Below are positions 35,807-45,744 of a DNA stretch of 64,000 nt, one piece after another. The stretch spans positions 2,046,001-2,110,000 of the forward strand of contig NZ_FNSW01000001.1 of NCBI RefSeq assembly GCF_900104695.1, given 5' to 3'. The notes below the pieces were generated by a model. It searched no databases. It was not told where the DNA came from and was given only the letters and a program-made list of their open reading frames with translations. This stretch comes from Paenibacillus sp. GP183 (lineage in GTDB: Bacteria > Bacillota > Bacilli > Paenibacillales > NBRC-103111). Both the position numbers and the translations under genes were made by a program. The stretch's first letter is position 1, and every line of letters starts with the position of its first letter.

Positions 35807-37447
35807 TTACTCCAATGCTTTGGAATTTCTGTATTCCTGAGGGGGCAAGCCAAAATGCTTTTTAAATACTTTGATAAAATAATGCGGATTTTGATAGCCT
35901 ACTTCAATAGCGATTTCGTAAATTTTGTTTGTGCTGTGTTTTAGAAGCTGCAGTGATTTTTCCATTTTTAGGCTGGTGATATAATCACTAATGTTCTCCC
36001 CTGTTTCTAATTTATACAGCCTCGATAAATAAGCAGGGTGCATCTGCAGGTGCTCGGATATCGATTGCAAAGAAATATCGCTGGACAGATGGGATAAAAT
36101 ATACTTCTGCGCTTTCTTGACCGCGAGCATTCTTGCGCTCTGAGTTTCGTGTACCGCTTGGTCCTTAAACTTCCCAAAAACCCTCCATACCCAATCGCTT
36201 AAATGCTTCACCGTCTTGCTCGGTGTCAGCTCCTTGGCCCGGACGTAATCGGCATCAATCAGGTCTGCCAGTTTCCTGCCGTTCTTGTGAGCTATGAAAG
36301 AAAAAGCGGAAAAAAAGTAAAAGAACGCTTCCGTAATATGCTCGGACGACTCCGACCAATCACTTTCCAATTCTTCAAGTATGCCTTCGAGCTTTTGCCC
36401 GACGGCCTCCCAGTGTCCTGCTTCCATTAAATGTACAAGCAACGGAGGTTCATACAGTAGAACCAAGGTTCTAATTTCAGATATATCCGAATCATCAGCT
36501 ATATAAACCGGCAAATCCTTTTCATGACCGAATCTTTTGCTGAAAATGAGCAGCATGCTGTTGTACAGCTTGGTTATTTCCTCAGGAAAAACGCCCCAAT
36601 GTCCAAGAAGGACGGAAACCCGCTTTTTCAGAAAATGCTGAATGTTCATTTGCAGCTGATTGGTCAACCTGTTTACATGGTATTGAAGGGACTCTCCCAA
36701 CTCCAGTAGACCGTTGTGTACCCATTCCTTGGGAATCAACACTAATGCCAAGTAATCGTGCACATCTTTACAGGACCAAACGTGAAAATATTCCTCAAAG
36801 GTCTCCTCAGCCAAGTTCACGATGGCAAATTCCATTAATGACATTTCGAACGGGTCATAATCGGAAAACTGTTCTTTGAATCGTACCAATATCATCACGA
36901 TGTCGTCATTGACTCGAACCGGCACTTCAAGTAAGTTGATCTTCTCGGTTAGCTTCTCCATGGTGATCCGTTTGCCTTGCAACAAATCGTGTAACAACTC
37001 TCCCCGAAGTCTTGGAAAGTGATCGCGCATCGCTTTCATCGCCCGATGATAAGTATCGTTACTTTCCCTTTCGGCGCGAATCGCTCGAACAACCGTGGAA
37101 ATTCGCTCGACCATTTCTTCCTGACTGATGGGTTTCAGCAAATAATCGCAAATATTTCTTTTGATTGCCGTCTGCGCGTATTCGAAATCGGCATGAGCTG
37201 TTAACAGAATGCATTTGATATGCTTCCACTGCATGGAAACTGTTCGCACCAGCTCAAGTCCGTCCATCACGGGCATCCGTATATCTGTAATCATAATATC
37301 GATCGGGTGCATATTCATAATGTCCAGCGCTTCCGTTGCCGAATACGCTTTATGAATCGTTTCAAACCCCATCTCTTTCCATGGAATCGTGATGGCCAAT
37401 GTTTCCACCACACTCATCTCATCATCGACTAGAAGCAATTGCAGCAT
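35807..37447 (-). CDS. YesN-type response regulator with AraC DNA-binding domain
   Basis: From the ATG at 37447 (GGGGGA upstream) 546 residues. An N-terminal receiver holds acidic Asp8/Asp9 (LVDDE), phospho-acceptor Asp55 (IMITDIRMPVMDG) and Lys in 'YLLKPISQEEM'. A ~300-residue linker with little similarity follows. The final ~100 residues form a double AraC HTH ('SLQSISEHLQMHPAYLSRLYK', 'YEIAIEVGYQNPHYFIKVFK' regions). It overlaps the histidine kinase gene by 26 bases. It probably activates the adjacent sugar ABC transporter. Confidence 0.92.
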   Translation of the reverse strand: MLQLLLVDDEMSVVETLAITIPWKEMGFETIHKAYSATEALDIMNMHPIDIMITDIRMPVMDGLELVRTVSMQWKHIKCILLTAHADFEYAQTAIKRNICDYLLKPISQEEMVERISTVVRAIRAERESNDTYHRAMKAMRDHFPRLRGELLHDLLQGKRITMEKLTEKINLLEVPVRVNDDIVMILVRFKEQFSDYDPFEMSLMEFAIVNLAEETFEEYFHVWSCKDVHDYLALVLIPKEWVHNGLLELGESLQYHVNRLTNQLQMNIQHFLKKRVSVLLGHWGVFPEEITKLYNSMLLIFSKRFGHEKDLPVYIADDSDISEIRTLVLLYEPPLLVHLMEAGHWEAVGQKLEGILEELESDWSESSEHITEAFFYFFSAFSFIAHKNGRKLADLIDADYVRAKELTPSKTVKHLSDWVWRVFGKFKDQAVHETQSARMLAVKKAQKYILSHLSSDISLQSISEHLQMHPAYLSRLYKLETGENISDYITSLKMEKSLQLLKHSTNKIYEIAIEVGYQNPHYFIKVFKKHFGLPPQEYRNSKALE

Positions 37448-39185
37448 CCGAGTATCCCCCTTCCGCCACAAAATTCTCTATAACGCTCCATTGAATCGTA
37501 ACTCTAAGTCCTCCAAGAGGTGAAAGTGAGAACGTGAGGCCGGATTGCTGTCCGAACTGATAAGTCAACCTTTGATGGACGTTCCATAATCCGCAGCCCT
37601 TCTCCTGATCCAGGGGATTTGATACTTTTTGTTGAAGCTCGATTAATTGCTGCTCTGATAATCCGACTCCGTTGTCATCTACCATAATTCGGTATCCACC
37701 AGCCCACTGTTCGCCTGTAACGTTGATGATGCCGTAGCTTTTGCTTTTTTCTATGCCATGAACAATCGTGTTTTCGATAATAGGCTGAATCATCAATCTT
37801 GGAATTTGTTGATCGAGCAAATCATCCGGGAGATCAATTTCATAATGAAATCGCTCAATCCGCAAATTTTGGATCGTCAAATAATTTTCTATCAGCTTTA
37901 GTTCCTCACGAAGTGTTGTAAGCGTATGCTCCAGCATCGTGATATAACGAAAATATTGCGATAAATTCAAGACCATCGTCGTAGCGGCCTGCTTGTCGTC
38001 AATGGAGATCATATTATGAATAAAAAACATGCAATTGGACAAAAAGTGCGGATTAATCTGCGATTGCAGATGCTTTAATTTGGCATCGCGAAATCGTATA
38101 TTTTCCATATAAACCTTCTCCAGCAGCCGTTGGATTTCTTCTGCCATTTCATTAAATCGCGTGAACAAATAATCAAACTCGTTTCTCGGACGATAATTCA
38201 GCCGGTGCGAGTAAGCGCCCTTTTGAATCTTTTGAACCCCGAGCAGCAGCTGCTGAATTGGCAACTGAACCTGCCTGTACAGGAAAACGGCCGCCAAGAT
38301 ACTGATCAGCAGCATAAGAGAAATGGACAAATAAAACAGATTGCGGCTCTCGGTAATAGGCGCCAGCACTTGCTTAAGCGGCAAATAGTCAACCACATAC
38401 CAGCCTAGGCTTTTCGATCGCACATAGTTCACCATATATTGTTCATTGCCGATTACTACAATGCGATGGCCGGTCTGATCCTGAGGTTCCAGGTTCAAAC
38501 GTGCGACAATGTCCTCCGTAATCCCAGTGCTCCCCGCGTTATCCGTGATCGGTTTGAATCCCGGTTTATAATAAAAGGAATTTCCATTCCCGTCCTGGGC
38601 ATAATCATTCAGCAAGCGTATCATGTTGCTCTCGGAAAAGCGTACTTCCACCACTGCTTCGGCATCGGTCAGCCTTCTGTTGACCAGCAGAGGACTCCAA
38701 ACCACTTTGGAGAAGTATGATTCGCCGCTGCGGCTCAAGTGAAAATCCCAATACGCTGTCGATTGCTGCAAATAACTATCGTCGTACACACTATAATAAT
38801 CATTTGACAGCACCTGCTTTATCTTTGGCAAATAAATGGTCAGCCTGTTGCGCCAACTGCTTGTTGCGCTCAGCAAGCTTAACTTTTGGATGAGAATCTC
38901 CTGCGCCTTCAGCTGATTGAAAGGGTCGCCCTGGGCAAGAGGATTCCCAAGCTCGATGATACTGGGATCTCTGCTAACAATAATGGACAGAATTGATAAT
39001 TGATCTACAATATTATCCATTTGAGTGGTGAAAAAGGAAAGCCTGTTCAGATTCTTCTCTCTAAGTTCCTTCTCGACAACGTTCACTGAAACATGATTCG
39101 TATAGCTATAGATCATTACGATCGGCAGCAATAAACATACGATGAGCAATACCATTTTACTGAACGTATTCCACCTGCGCAGCAT
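37422..39185 (-). CDS. YesM-type sensor histidine kinase
   Basis: 587 residues. Membrane segments at about 10-30 and 290-310 flank an extracellular Cache-like sensor. A HAMP follows (~310-365). The H-box is 'SQINPHFLSNCMFFIHN', slightly diverged from the usual NPHFLYN. The HATPase domain has 'QPIIENTIVHGIEK' and 'GLWNVHQRL'. It senses an extracellular sugar, often with the binding protein of the neighbouring transporter, and phosphorylates the response regulator encoded next. Encoded directly after the two permeases. Confidence 0.92.
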   Translation of the reverse strand: MLRRWNTFSKMVLLIVCLLLPIVMIYSYTNHVSVNVVEKELREKNLNRLSFFTTQMDNIVDQLSILSIIVSRDPSIIELGNPLAQGDPFNQLKAQEILIQKLSLLSATSSWRNRLTIYLPKIKQVLSNDYYSVYDDSYLQQSTAYWDFHLSRSGESYFSKVVWSPLLVNRRLTDAEAVVEVRFSESNMIRLLNDYAQDGNGNSFYYKPGFKPITDNAGSTGITEDIVARLNLEPQDQTGHRIVVIGNEQYMVNYVRSKSLGWYVVDYLPLKQVLAPITESRNLFYLSISLMLLISILAAVFLYRQVQLPIQQLLLGVQKIQKGAYSHRLNYRPRNEFDYLFTRFNEMAEEIQRLLEKVYMENIRFRDAKLKHLQSQINPHFLSNCMFFIHNMISIDDKQAATTMVLNLSQYFRYITMLEHTLTTLREELKLIENYLTIQNLRIERFHYEIDLPDDLLDQQIPRLMIQPIIENTIVHGIEKSKSYGIINVTGEQWAGGYRIMVDDNGVGLSEQQLIELQQKVSNPLDQEKGCGLWNVHQRLTYQFGQQSGLTFSLSPLGGLRVTIQWSVIENFVAEGGYSDAAIASSR

Positions 39186-39286
39186 CCCAACGCCCCTCTC
39201 TAGCTGTTATACCGATTATTATACTTGAATCGTTTGTGCTATGGGTACTGGGTATTGTACTAGGCAGGTGGCGTGTGCAGATTCTA

Positions 39287-40102
39287 TTATCCTTTTACAG
39301 CTCCGGCTGATAATCCACTAATGATATATTTTTGTGCAAACAGCGCAAGTATGACAACCGGAAGGGTAATGATACAAGCTGCAACCATCAAGGCTCCCCA
39401 GTTAATGGACGTATTAGCGATAAAGGCGAAGACGGCTATGGGGAGCGTTTTTGTTTTTTCCCCCGATAAAATCAACGAAAACATAAAGTTATTCCAAGAG
39501 AAAATGAAGGCGAGCAGCGAGGACGTCACAATCCCCGGAATTGAAACCGGCACTACCATCTCAAAAAAAGTACGAATCTTCGAACTGCCGTCGATCCAGG
39601 ATGATTCTTCCACTTCTTTAGGGAACGATTCAAAGAATGGAATCATGACCCACATAATAAAAGGAAGTCCGATAACCATATGGCTGAAAATCATGCCGGT
39701 GAACGTATCGATAAGCTTAACTTTGTTGAACAAAATGTACCATGGCACCAGATAGGTAATACCCGGAATAATTTTGGCGATCAATATAGTGAGCGCTAGG
39801 TACTGCATACGGTACTTAGCAATGGCATATGCTGCGGGCAGACCAAGCAGAAGAGCACCGAAAGTAGAGACAGCAGCGATCAGAAAGCTGTTCATAATAT
39901 ACTTCAAATAATCGTATTCGCGAAATACAGTCAGATAGTTTTTAAAAGTAGGCGTAAATGTAAATAGATGTTCCGGAGACAGCACCTGCACCTGCGTTTT
40001 GAAGGAAGCTGACAGCATCCATACGAAAGGAAATATGAAAAAAAGAAGGATAAGGATGTTGACAACCGTGTAGTTTATTCTCATCAAGATCGATGTTCTC
40101 AT
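39287..40102 (-). CDS. Carbohydrate ABC transporter permease, MalG type
   Basis: 271 residues with six membrane segments and the EAA loop 'EESSWIDGSSKIRTFFEMVVP' around residues 182-202. The start overlaps the stop of the MalF-type partner by four bases (ATGA type). It belongs to a sugar import operon followed by a YesMN two-component pair. The cognate ATPase is not present and is probably supplied in trans. Confidence 0.9.
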   Translation of the reverse strand: MRTSILMRINYTVVNILILLFFIFPFVWMLSASFKTQVQVLSPEHLFTFTPTFKNYLTVFREYDYLKYIMNSFLIAAVSTFGALLLGLPAAYAIAKYRMQYLALTILIAKIIPGITYLVPWYILFNKVKLIDTFTGMIFSHMVIGLPFIMWVMIPFFESFPKEVEESSWIDGSSKIRTFFEMVVPVSIPGIVTSSLLAFIFSWNNFMFSLILSGEKTKTLPIAVFAFIANTSINWGALMVAACIITLPVVILALFAQKYIISGLSAGAVKG

Positions 40103-40980
40103 TGAACTCCACCCAGCCTTTTTCGAATTGCGGTCAATAGTAGAATAATGAGTAGAATAATGGCAAAAAACATGATCAGAAATGCGGATGCGGATCCTAA
40201 TTTAAAGTTTTGGAAGGCCGTATCGAATATCATCAAATTGATCGTTTGAGAGGCAAAATTAGGGCCTCCTTGCGTCGTTGCATAGATAGTATCGAATGTT
40301 TTCAGCAGATCAATAATCCTTAAGGTAATAGCTGTAATAATAGTCGGCATCATAAGCGGCAATGTGATATGCACAAGCTTCTGAAAGGAGGATGCGCCGT
40401 CCACATCCGCAGATTCATAAGGGTCCGTAGGCAATGTAGCCAAACCGGCAATACAGATAAGCGCGATCATCGGCGTCCACTCCCATACATCTATTAGTAT
40501 AAGTGAAGGGATGACCTGAGTAACGGAGCCAAGCCATTCCTGAGTATGCAAGCCGAATTTTTTCAATAATTGATTCGCGAGGCCGATGGACGGCTCATAA
40601 ATGAGCAGCCAGACCAATCCTATTGATACGGGAGTGGCCACCATGGGAAACATCATCACGGTTTTAACGAGCTTTTTCCCGGCAAACTTTCGTGAAAACA
40701 AAATCGCGATGGCGACGCCAAGGACAGCTTCCAGTACAATACTGATAAAAGAATGATAAAACGTTATGCGGAGAGAGTTCCAGAACCGATGATCATTTAA
40801 CAGCATCATGTAATTATTAAGGCCAACCCATTTGGGAGGTGTAATAGCGGACATGCTCCATTCGTAAAAGCTGATACGCCCTGTATACACAATCGGAAAG
40901 GCAACCATCAAGGCTATGAAAAATACTGCCGGCAAAGTAAATACCCACTTGAGATTGCGGTCCAACCAGTTCATCATCAC
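40099..40980 (-). CDS. Carbohydrate ABC transporter permease, MalF type
   Basis: 293 residues from a GTG placed eight bases after AAAGGAG; ATGs follow immediately at 40977 and 40974. Six membrane segments and the EAA loop 'YESADVDGASSFQKLVHITLP' around residues 190-210. It pairs with the MalG-type permease downstream and receives substrate from the binding protein encoded 73 bases upstream. Confidence 0.9.
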   Translation of the reverse strand: MMMNWLDRNLKWVFTLPAVFFIALMVAFPIVYTGRISFYEWSMSAITPPKWVGLNNYMMLLNDHRFWNSLRITFYHSFISIVLEAVLGVAIAILFSRKFAGKKLVKTVMMFPMVATPVSIGLVWLLIYEPSIGLANQLLKKFGLHTQEWLGSVTQVIPSLILIDVWEWTPMIALICIAGLATLPTDPYESADVDGASSFQKLVHITLPLMMPTIITAITLRIIDLLKTFDTIYATTQGGPNFASQTINLMIFDTAFQNFKLGSASAFLIMFFAIILLIILLLTAIRKRLGGVQ

Positions 40981-41053
40981 AAATTCGACTCCTTTGTAAG
41001 GACAAGCCAGAGAGTGATTCTCCGACTTGTCCTCATGTTGACTCCATTAGCGG

Positions 41054-42364
41054 TTATTTCGATTTGTCTTTGTCAATGATCGCTTGCAGCTCTTTGTTCG
41101 CTTGGTCGGCAGCCGCTTTAATATCTTCGCCCAGCATAGCCTTGACGGCGATACTTCCGACGGCATCACGCGCTTCACCCACGCTGATAACCTGCGGGAC
41201 GTTGTGGCCGATACCGATTTTCATGGTTTCCTGAATGGCTGCCGCAAGGTCGACCGGATACGTTTCTACGCCTTCCTTTGAAGCCCAAACGGAATTGCGG
41301 GCTCCCGGCACCCCGGTACGTTGAACCTTAAGAACGTTTTCTTTGTTGGTGGCCCACTCCATAAATGCCCATGCAGCATCCTTATTTTTCCCTTGAGGGT
41401 TCATAGCAAGCGACCAGGATGCGGTACTGTAGGGTTTAGCTCCCGCAGTTCCAGCCGGGAACGTTGCAAAACCTACATTGTCCTTAACAAGCGATTTCTC
41501 CGGATCCGTAGTATTTTTGTATATGGACGCCGTTTCGGCATAAAATGCCGCCTTTCCTTGAGCGAATATTCCGGCTGCCTGAGGCCAGCTCATGTTCAAT
41601 GTTCCTTGCGGACCGTAATTTTTCAATAAATTGGCATAAATTTGGAAGCCGCGAATCGCTTCCGGCGTATTAACCGCTGCCTTATCTCCGATTATAAAAT
41701 CTCCGCCTTCCGAGAAAACGTAGGAGGCTGCTGCCGTTACCAATGCGCTGCGCTGACCTCTGCCGACAATGCCGTAAAAGTCTTTTCCCGGATCATGCAG
41801 TTTTTTAGCCGCCGCTTCCAGCTCTGTGAGCGTTTTCGGGATAGGTATATTATTTTTTTGCAAAATATCCTTGCGGTAATATAAAACAAATTGATCTGTA
41901 AACAGAGGAATGGACATCAGTTTACCGTCAATTGTGCTGGCCTCTATGGTTGCTTTGGAGAAATCGGCAAACTCATAGCTTGCGTTTTTCTTAACATAAT
42001 CGTCTAAAGGTGCTGTCCATCCGTTTTTGGAATACAATATTTTATCCATATAAGGTCGATACATAAAAACGTCCGGCGTTTCCGAACTGGATGTGAATTG
42101 AACGGCCAATTTCTGCTGCAGCTGATCCTCTGCAAAGGCTTGGAGATCCACTTTCATTCCCGTGGCCTCTTCAAATTGAGGAAGCTGCGCTTTGATCGAA
42201 TCGTTCCACTGATGGTTGAGATCAAATACAGTAATTTTTTTCCCGGCAAAAGGCTTTGCCGCAGCAGAGGGTGCCGCCGTCTTTTCCGCTTGTCCGCATG
42301 CGGACACCGTCATGACCAGAGCCAGCGTCACTCCCAGCATGCCGCTTTTGTTCCATTTCTTCAT
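41054..42364 (-). CDS. Extracellular sugar-binding lipoprotein, family 1
   Basis: 436 residues with a lipoprotein signal (MKKWNKSGMLGVTLALVMTVSACG, split here as hydrophobic segment plus lipobox ending at Cys23). Family 1 features: 'ITVFDLNHQWNDSIKAQLPQFEEATG', 'TPDVFMYRPYMDKILY' and 'DQFVLYYRKDILQKNNIPIP'-like segments. It captures an unknown saccharide for the two permeases downstream. Only 41 bases separate the start codon from an IS1380-family element, so the original promoter has been displaced or destroyed and expression may depend on the element. Confidence 0.9.
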   Translation of the reverse strand: MKKWNKSGMLGVTLALVMTVSACGQAEKTAAPSAAAKPFAGKKITVFDLNHQWNDSIKAQLPQFEEATGMKVDLQAFAEDQLQQKLAVQFTSSSETPDVFMYRPYMDKILYSKNGWTAPLDDYVKKNASYEFADFSKATIEASTIDGKLMSIPLFTDQFVLYYRKDILQKNNIPIPKTLTELEAAAKKLHDPGKDFYGIVGRGQRSALVTAAASYVFSEGGDFIIGDKAAVNTPEAIRGFQIYANLLKNYGPQGTLNMSWPQAAGIFAQGKAAFYAETASIYKNTTDPEKSLVKDNVGFATFPAGTAGAKPYSTASWSLAMNPQGKNKDAAWAFMEWATNKENVLKVQRTGVPGARNSVWASKEGVETYPVDLAAAIQETMKIGIGHNVPQVISVGEARDAVGSIAVKAMLGEDIKAAADQANKELQAIIDKDKSK

Positions 42365-42405
42365 GTGGTAACCCCTTTCATTTCTTTTATTGTCGACAAT
42401 TTAAA

Positions 42406-44119
42406 CCTGAAATATTCATAGCACTTCACTAACAATGCTATAAAAGCAGTAGTGACAAGGGATCTAAGCGATTTAATGGGTCACTTAAAAAGTGAAACGA
42501 AAACATGGAAAAAGAGTCCATTCTTTGGTAGTGTTGATGGTGACCAAACACAACAAAACTACAAAGGAGACTCTTCTATGTCAAGTTTACAAGAGTACGG
42601 CATGAACTTCAACCCCCGAATGAAAGTGAATTTTGAAGGCGGCGATCTGACTTCGGACGCTGGCCTACTTCTATATAAAGAATTCGACCACAAACTTGGT
42701 CTTACTCAGACCGTTAAGCAATTACTCGTTGTACACGATCCCGTTCATCATCGGGATCATTCCAATTCAGATGTTGTGCTCCAGAAGATCTATCAGCATC
42801 TGTGTGGCTACCATACCGATGATCATGCAGATGACTTGTCTCACGAACCGTTGTTGACCGCCTTGTTAGCAAAAGAACGGCTGGCTTCTCAGCCGACAAT
42901 CTCTCGCTTTAATGAAAAGGCGAATATCGCGACCGCCAAATCGTTGGAGAACATCAATGAAATGCTACAGGGCCGGGCATATGCAATCGAGACACGTGAT
43001 CAGTTTGTGTTAGATTTGGATTCCTCCGGCTTTGCTACCTCAGGTAAGCAACATGGAGCGAACTATAATCATCACTACGCACAAACCGGATTCCATCCGC
43101 TGTTTTGCTTTGATGGATTGACTGGTGACTGTTTACGGGCGGAACTTCGTGCCGGCAACGTGTACACTTCCCGCCAGGTTGTACGATTTATGGGGCCTAT
43201 CCTGAAACGTTATCAATTTTGGGCACCGAAGGCCTTACTTGTCTTTCGCGGGGACAGCGGCTTTGCCGTTCCGGGATTGTTTGACTTTGCCGAAACGAAG
43301 GGGCATAAATACGCGATCCGTCTGAAAGCCAATGCCCGTCTGCAATCTGCTGCACAAGAGATGGCAGACCAAGTGCTTAATCCCCAAAAGCTACATGAGA
43401 GACAAGTACACTACCGTGAAATCCAATACAAGGCGAAATCTTGGAATTGTGCGCGTCGTGTAATCGTTAAGATGGAACGGCCAGCAGGAGAGTTGATTTT
43501 TCAATTCACCTTTATTGCTACGAACATGACTTTGCAAGCACGTAACGTCATTCGCTTTTACTTTCAACGAGGTCACATGGAGAATTTCATCAAGGAAGCG
43601 AAGAACGGCTTTGCTTGCCATAAGATGAGTAGCACTGCATTCGAAACCAATGCCGTTAAATTACAATTGGCGATGTTGGCATATAACTTCAACAATTGGT
43701 TTCGCAGGTTGTGTTTACCCGAGAGACTCAAGCCAAGTCGTATGGAAACGCTGCGAACCAAACTGATTAAAATTGCGGGGAAATTGATCTATTCCGGCCG
43801 CTACTGGACATGGAAATTGTGCAGTTCCTGTATTTATCGTGAGCCATTCCTTGAAACCTTGAACAATATCCAATGCTTGCCTCGGTTCGGTTGATGGCTG
43901 GATTTGACTGACAAAATCCAAAAGTAGTACTCCGGCGTAACGGGCAAGTGCGTCCATTTCCACACCACTAAGAAGGAATGTTGCTCATTTTCTCGATAAC
44001 CGCTTAAAAGATCCACTCTCTGCTATCTCTTAAACACAGATAGGAATGATATCGTGAGAATTTTTATCTTTATTTCCCCAATTCAACTAAGTAGCTTAGG
44101 GCTCCATGAATATTTCAGG
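42406..44119. mobile_element. IS1380-family insertion sequence, complete
   Basis: A 1714-bp element with terminal inverted repeats CCTGAAATATTCAT (42406-42419) and its exact complement at 44106-44119. TTAAA flanks both ends (42401-42405 and 44120-44124) and reads as a target duplication. It encodes one intact transposase. It is inserted between the binding-protein gene at 42364 and an IclR gene remnant, in what was probably the regulatory region of the sugar transporter operon. Confidence 0.87.
42578..43894 (+). CDS. IS1380 family transposase
   Basis: The frame is open from 42452, but the ATG at 42578 with AAAGGAG upstream gives 438 residues and the family's N-terminus ('FEGGDLTSDAGLLLYKEFD'). 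The catalytic aspartates are in 'FVLDLDSSGFATSGKQ' and 'LLVFRGDSGFAVPGLFD'; the late Glu is in 'QRGHMENFIKEAKNGF'. All are typical of IS1380 DDE enzymes. No internal stop or frameshift, so it is probably functional. Confidence 0.92.
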   Translation: MSSLQEYGMNFNPRMKVNFEGGDLTSDAGLLLYKEFDHKLGLTQTVKQLLVVHDPVHHRDHSNSDVVLQKIYQHLCGYHTDDHADDLSHEPLLTALLAKERLASQPTISRFNEKANIATAKSLENINEMLQGRAYAIETRDQFVLDLDSSGFATSGKQHGANYNHHYAQTGFHPLFCFDGLTGDCLRAELRAGNVYTSRQVVRFMGPILKRYQFWAPKALLVFRGDSGFAVPGLFDFAETKGHKYAIRLKANARLQSAAQEMADQVLNPQKLHERQVHYREIQYKAKSWNCARRVIVKMERPAGELIFQFTFIATNMTLQARNVIRFYFQRGHMENFIKEAKNGFACHKMSSTAFETNAVKLQLAMLAYNFNNWFRRLCLPERLKPSRMETLRTKLIKIAGKLIYSGRYWTWKLCSSCIYREPFLETLNNIQCLPRFG

Positions 44120-44191
44120 TTAAATTCTAATTCTCATTTCGGGTCGATCATATAGCAATTATTAAAGAATTATATATCAATTTTTAAACTC

Positions 44192-44494
44192 TTATGGTTC
44201 GGAAACGCCTAACGAGTGTGTAATCTTTTGTCCGCATGCTTTCAGCGCTTTCAGCAGCGCTGCATGGGAATAGTTCCGATTAGGCTGTCCTAGGCAAGGT
44301 ACTGCAAGTGCCGCCATGAGACAGATCCTCGGATTGCCGACCAGAACAGCGTAATCTCTTACGCCGAGGTGATCCTCGCCTTCAGCACTGCTGAACCCTT
44401 CCTCCCTCACTGTCTCAAGCTTGTCAAGGAAAAGAGCTTTCTCTGAAACTTTCATAGCGATAAAACCTGGATGATGCTCCAGAAACCAGGTACG
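44192..44494 (-). pseudogene. C-terminal remnant of an IclR family regulator
   Basis: About 100 codons encode the end of an IclR effector domain: 'HHPGFIAMKVSEKALFLDKL', 'VREEGFSSAEGEDHLGVRDYAV', 'PNRNYSHAALLKALKACGQKI'. An in-frame TAA lies just upstream, there is no winged helix and no ribosome site at the first ATG (44455). The start of the gene is lost. It sits between the IS1380 element and the terminator of the dehydratase gene. It may once have regulated one of its neighbours. It is not a fragment of the intact IclR at 45867, whose C-terminus differs. Confidence 0.75.
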
Positions 44495-44544
44495 TTATGG
44501 ATTAAATGATAGTGCATTATCGCGAGTCAATAGTTCATTTCGTC

Positions 44545-44575
44545 AAAAAGAAACCCTGTTTGCATAGACAGGGTT
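44545..44575 (-). terminator. Rho-independent terminator of the enolase-superfamily gene
   Basis: AACCCTGT at 44552-44559 pairs with ACAGGGTT at 44568-44575. On the minus strand the stem is followed by TCTTTTTG. It lies 25 bases past the stop codon at 44600. Confidence 0.8.
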
Positions 44576-44599
44576 CCTTGCTTTGCATAATTGCCTTAT

Positions 44600-45697
44600 C
44601 TATTTGATACGATATTGTTCAAAATAAGATGGGATAATTTCCGTAGAGGCTCCCGGCATTTCCGGCAACACATAGTACCCATCTTTAACCGTTGCAGGTT
44701 CTACAAAAATATGTCGGATCCACGGAATATACTCCAGCATGATGGCGTTTTGTGTGGACGCAACCAAATGCTGATGAATCTGACCCATATCGCCTACATG
44801 CGGACAAATGGGAATATCATAGGAAGCCGCCAAGCCAGCTACTTGAAGCCATTCCGTAATACCGGCCACCCGTGTCACATCCACTTGACAATATTCTACG
44901 GCACCGTTGTGTATGTAGTCGCGGAATGCATATTTGTTGTACACGTGCTCCCCCAGGGCAATGGGTACATTCAGCTCGTCTGCAAGCTTTTTATGGCCCA
45001 TAATGTCATCTGGATTAAGCGGCTCCTCTAACCAAAACAGGTCGAACTCCTCCAGCTTCTTGCCCCAAGTCATTGCAGTGTTGATATTCCATTGTTGATT
45101 CACGTCGATCATAAAAATCGTCTTCTCGCCGATCACTTTGCGCACGGCCTTGACGCGATCGTAATCTTCGTGCGGATCCGTTTTGCCCACTTTTATCTTA
45201 ACACCGGTGAATCCCTGTTCGACGATCTCGGCTACATCTCTAAGCAGACGCTCCTTCGACCAGTTCAGCCAGCCTCCGTTGGTGTTATATGCTTTGATTT
45301 GTTTCGATTTATGACCGCCAAGATATTGCCACAACGGCTTATTCGCCGCTTTGGACATGATATCCCATAAGGCGATATCCACCGCTGCCAAAGCCATGTG
45401 AGTAATGCCCGAGCGGCCGATCCAGTGCATTTTGCCGAACCGCAGCTCATCCCAGATTTGCTTGACCATAAACGGATCCTTACCCAGCAGCTCCGGTGCG
45501 TAGTAGCGATCAATCGTATCAGTGATCATCTCATCGCCATTTGCACATGTGCCCGTATATCCATAGCCAACGAACCCTTCGTCGGTATAAATTCGAACTC
45601 CCGCCAGTCCCCAATGCGTTGCAACATTAATGGCATCTGTAATCGGTGGAGTAATCGGAACATGCAAAATAAAGCTCTCTACCTTGGTAATTTTCAT
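44600..45697 (-). CDS. Mandelate racemase/muconate lactonizing enzyme family protein (sugar acid dehydratase type)
   Basis: 365 residues from ATG behind AAGGAG. Enolase-superfamily layout: N-terminal cap (1-125) and barrel. Catalytic and metal residues: Lys167/Lys169 (GVKIKVG), Asp198 (MIDVNQQW), Glu224 (WLEEPL), Glu250 with His251 (ALGEHVY), Asp273, His300 (CPHVGD) and Glu322. The pattern fits acid-sugar dehydratases of the mandelate racemase group. Neighbouring genes encode an IclR regulator, an SDR and an FAH-family hydrolase, the set used in non-phosphorylated L-fucose/L-rhamnose breakdown. A fuconate- or rhamnonate-type dehydratase is therefore plausible, not proven. Confidence 0.87.
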   Translation of the reverse strand: MKITKVESFILHVPITPPITDAINVATHWGLAGVRIYTDEGFVGYGYTGTCANGDEMITDTIDRYYAPELLGKDPFMVKQIWDELRFGKMHWIGRSGITHMALAAVDIALWDIMSKAANKPLWQYLGGHKSKQIKAYNTNGGWLNWSKERLLRDVAEIVEQGFTGVKIKVGKTDPHEDYDRVKAVRKVIGEKTIFMIDVNQQWNINTAMTWGKKLEEFDLFWLEEPLNPDDIMGHKKLADELNVPIALGEHVYNKYAFRDYIHNGAVEYCQVDVTRVAGITEWLQVAGLAASYDIPICPHVGDMGQIHQHLVASTQNAIMLEYIPWIRHIFVEPATVKDGYYVLPEMPGASTEIIPSYFEQYRIK

Positions 45698-45744
45698 CCA
45701 GCAGTTCTCCTTATTTGTAATTTGGTCTATTCTTTTATCTCATA

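Noticed and set aside
39273-39755. 160-residue plus-strand reading frame
   Set aside because: Lies entirely antisense to the MalG-type permease and shows no start signal or motif.
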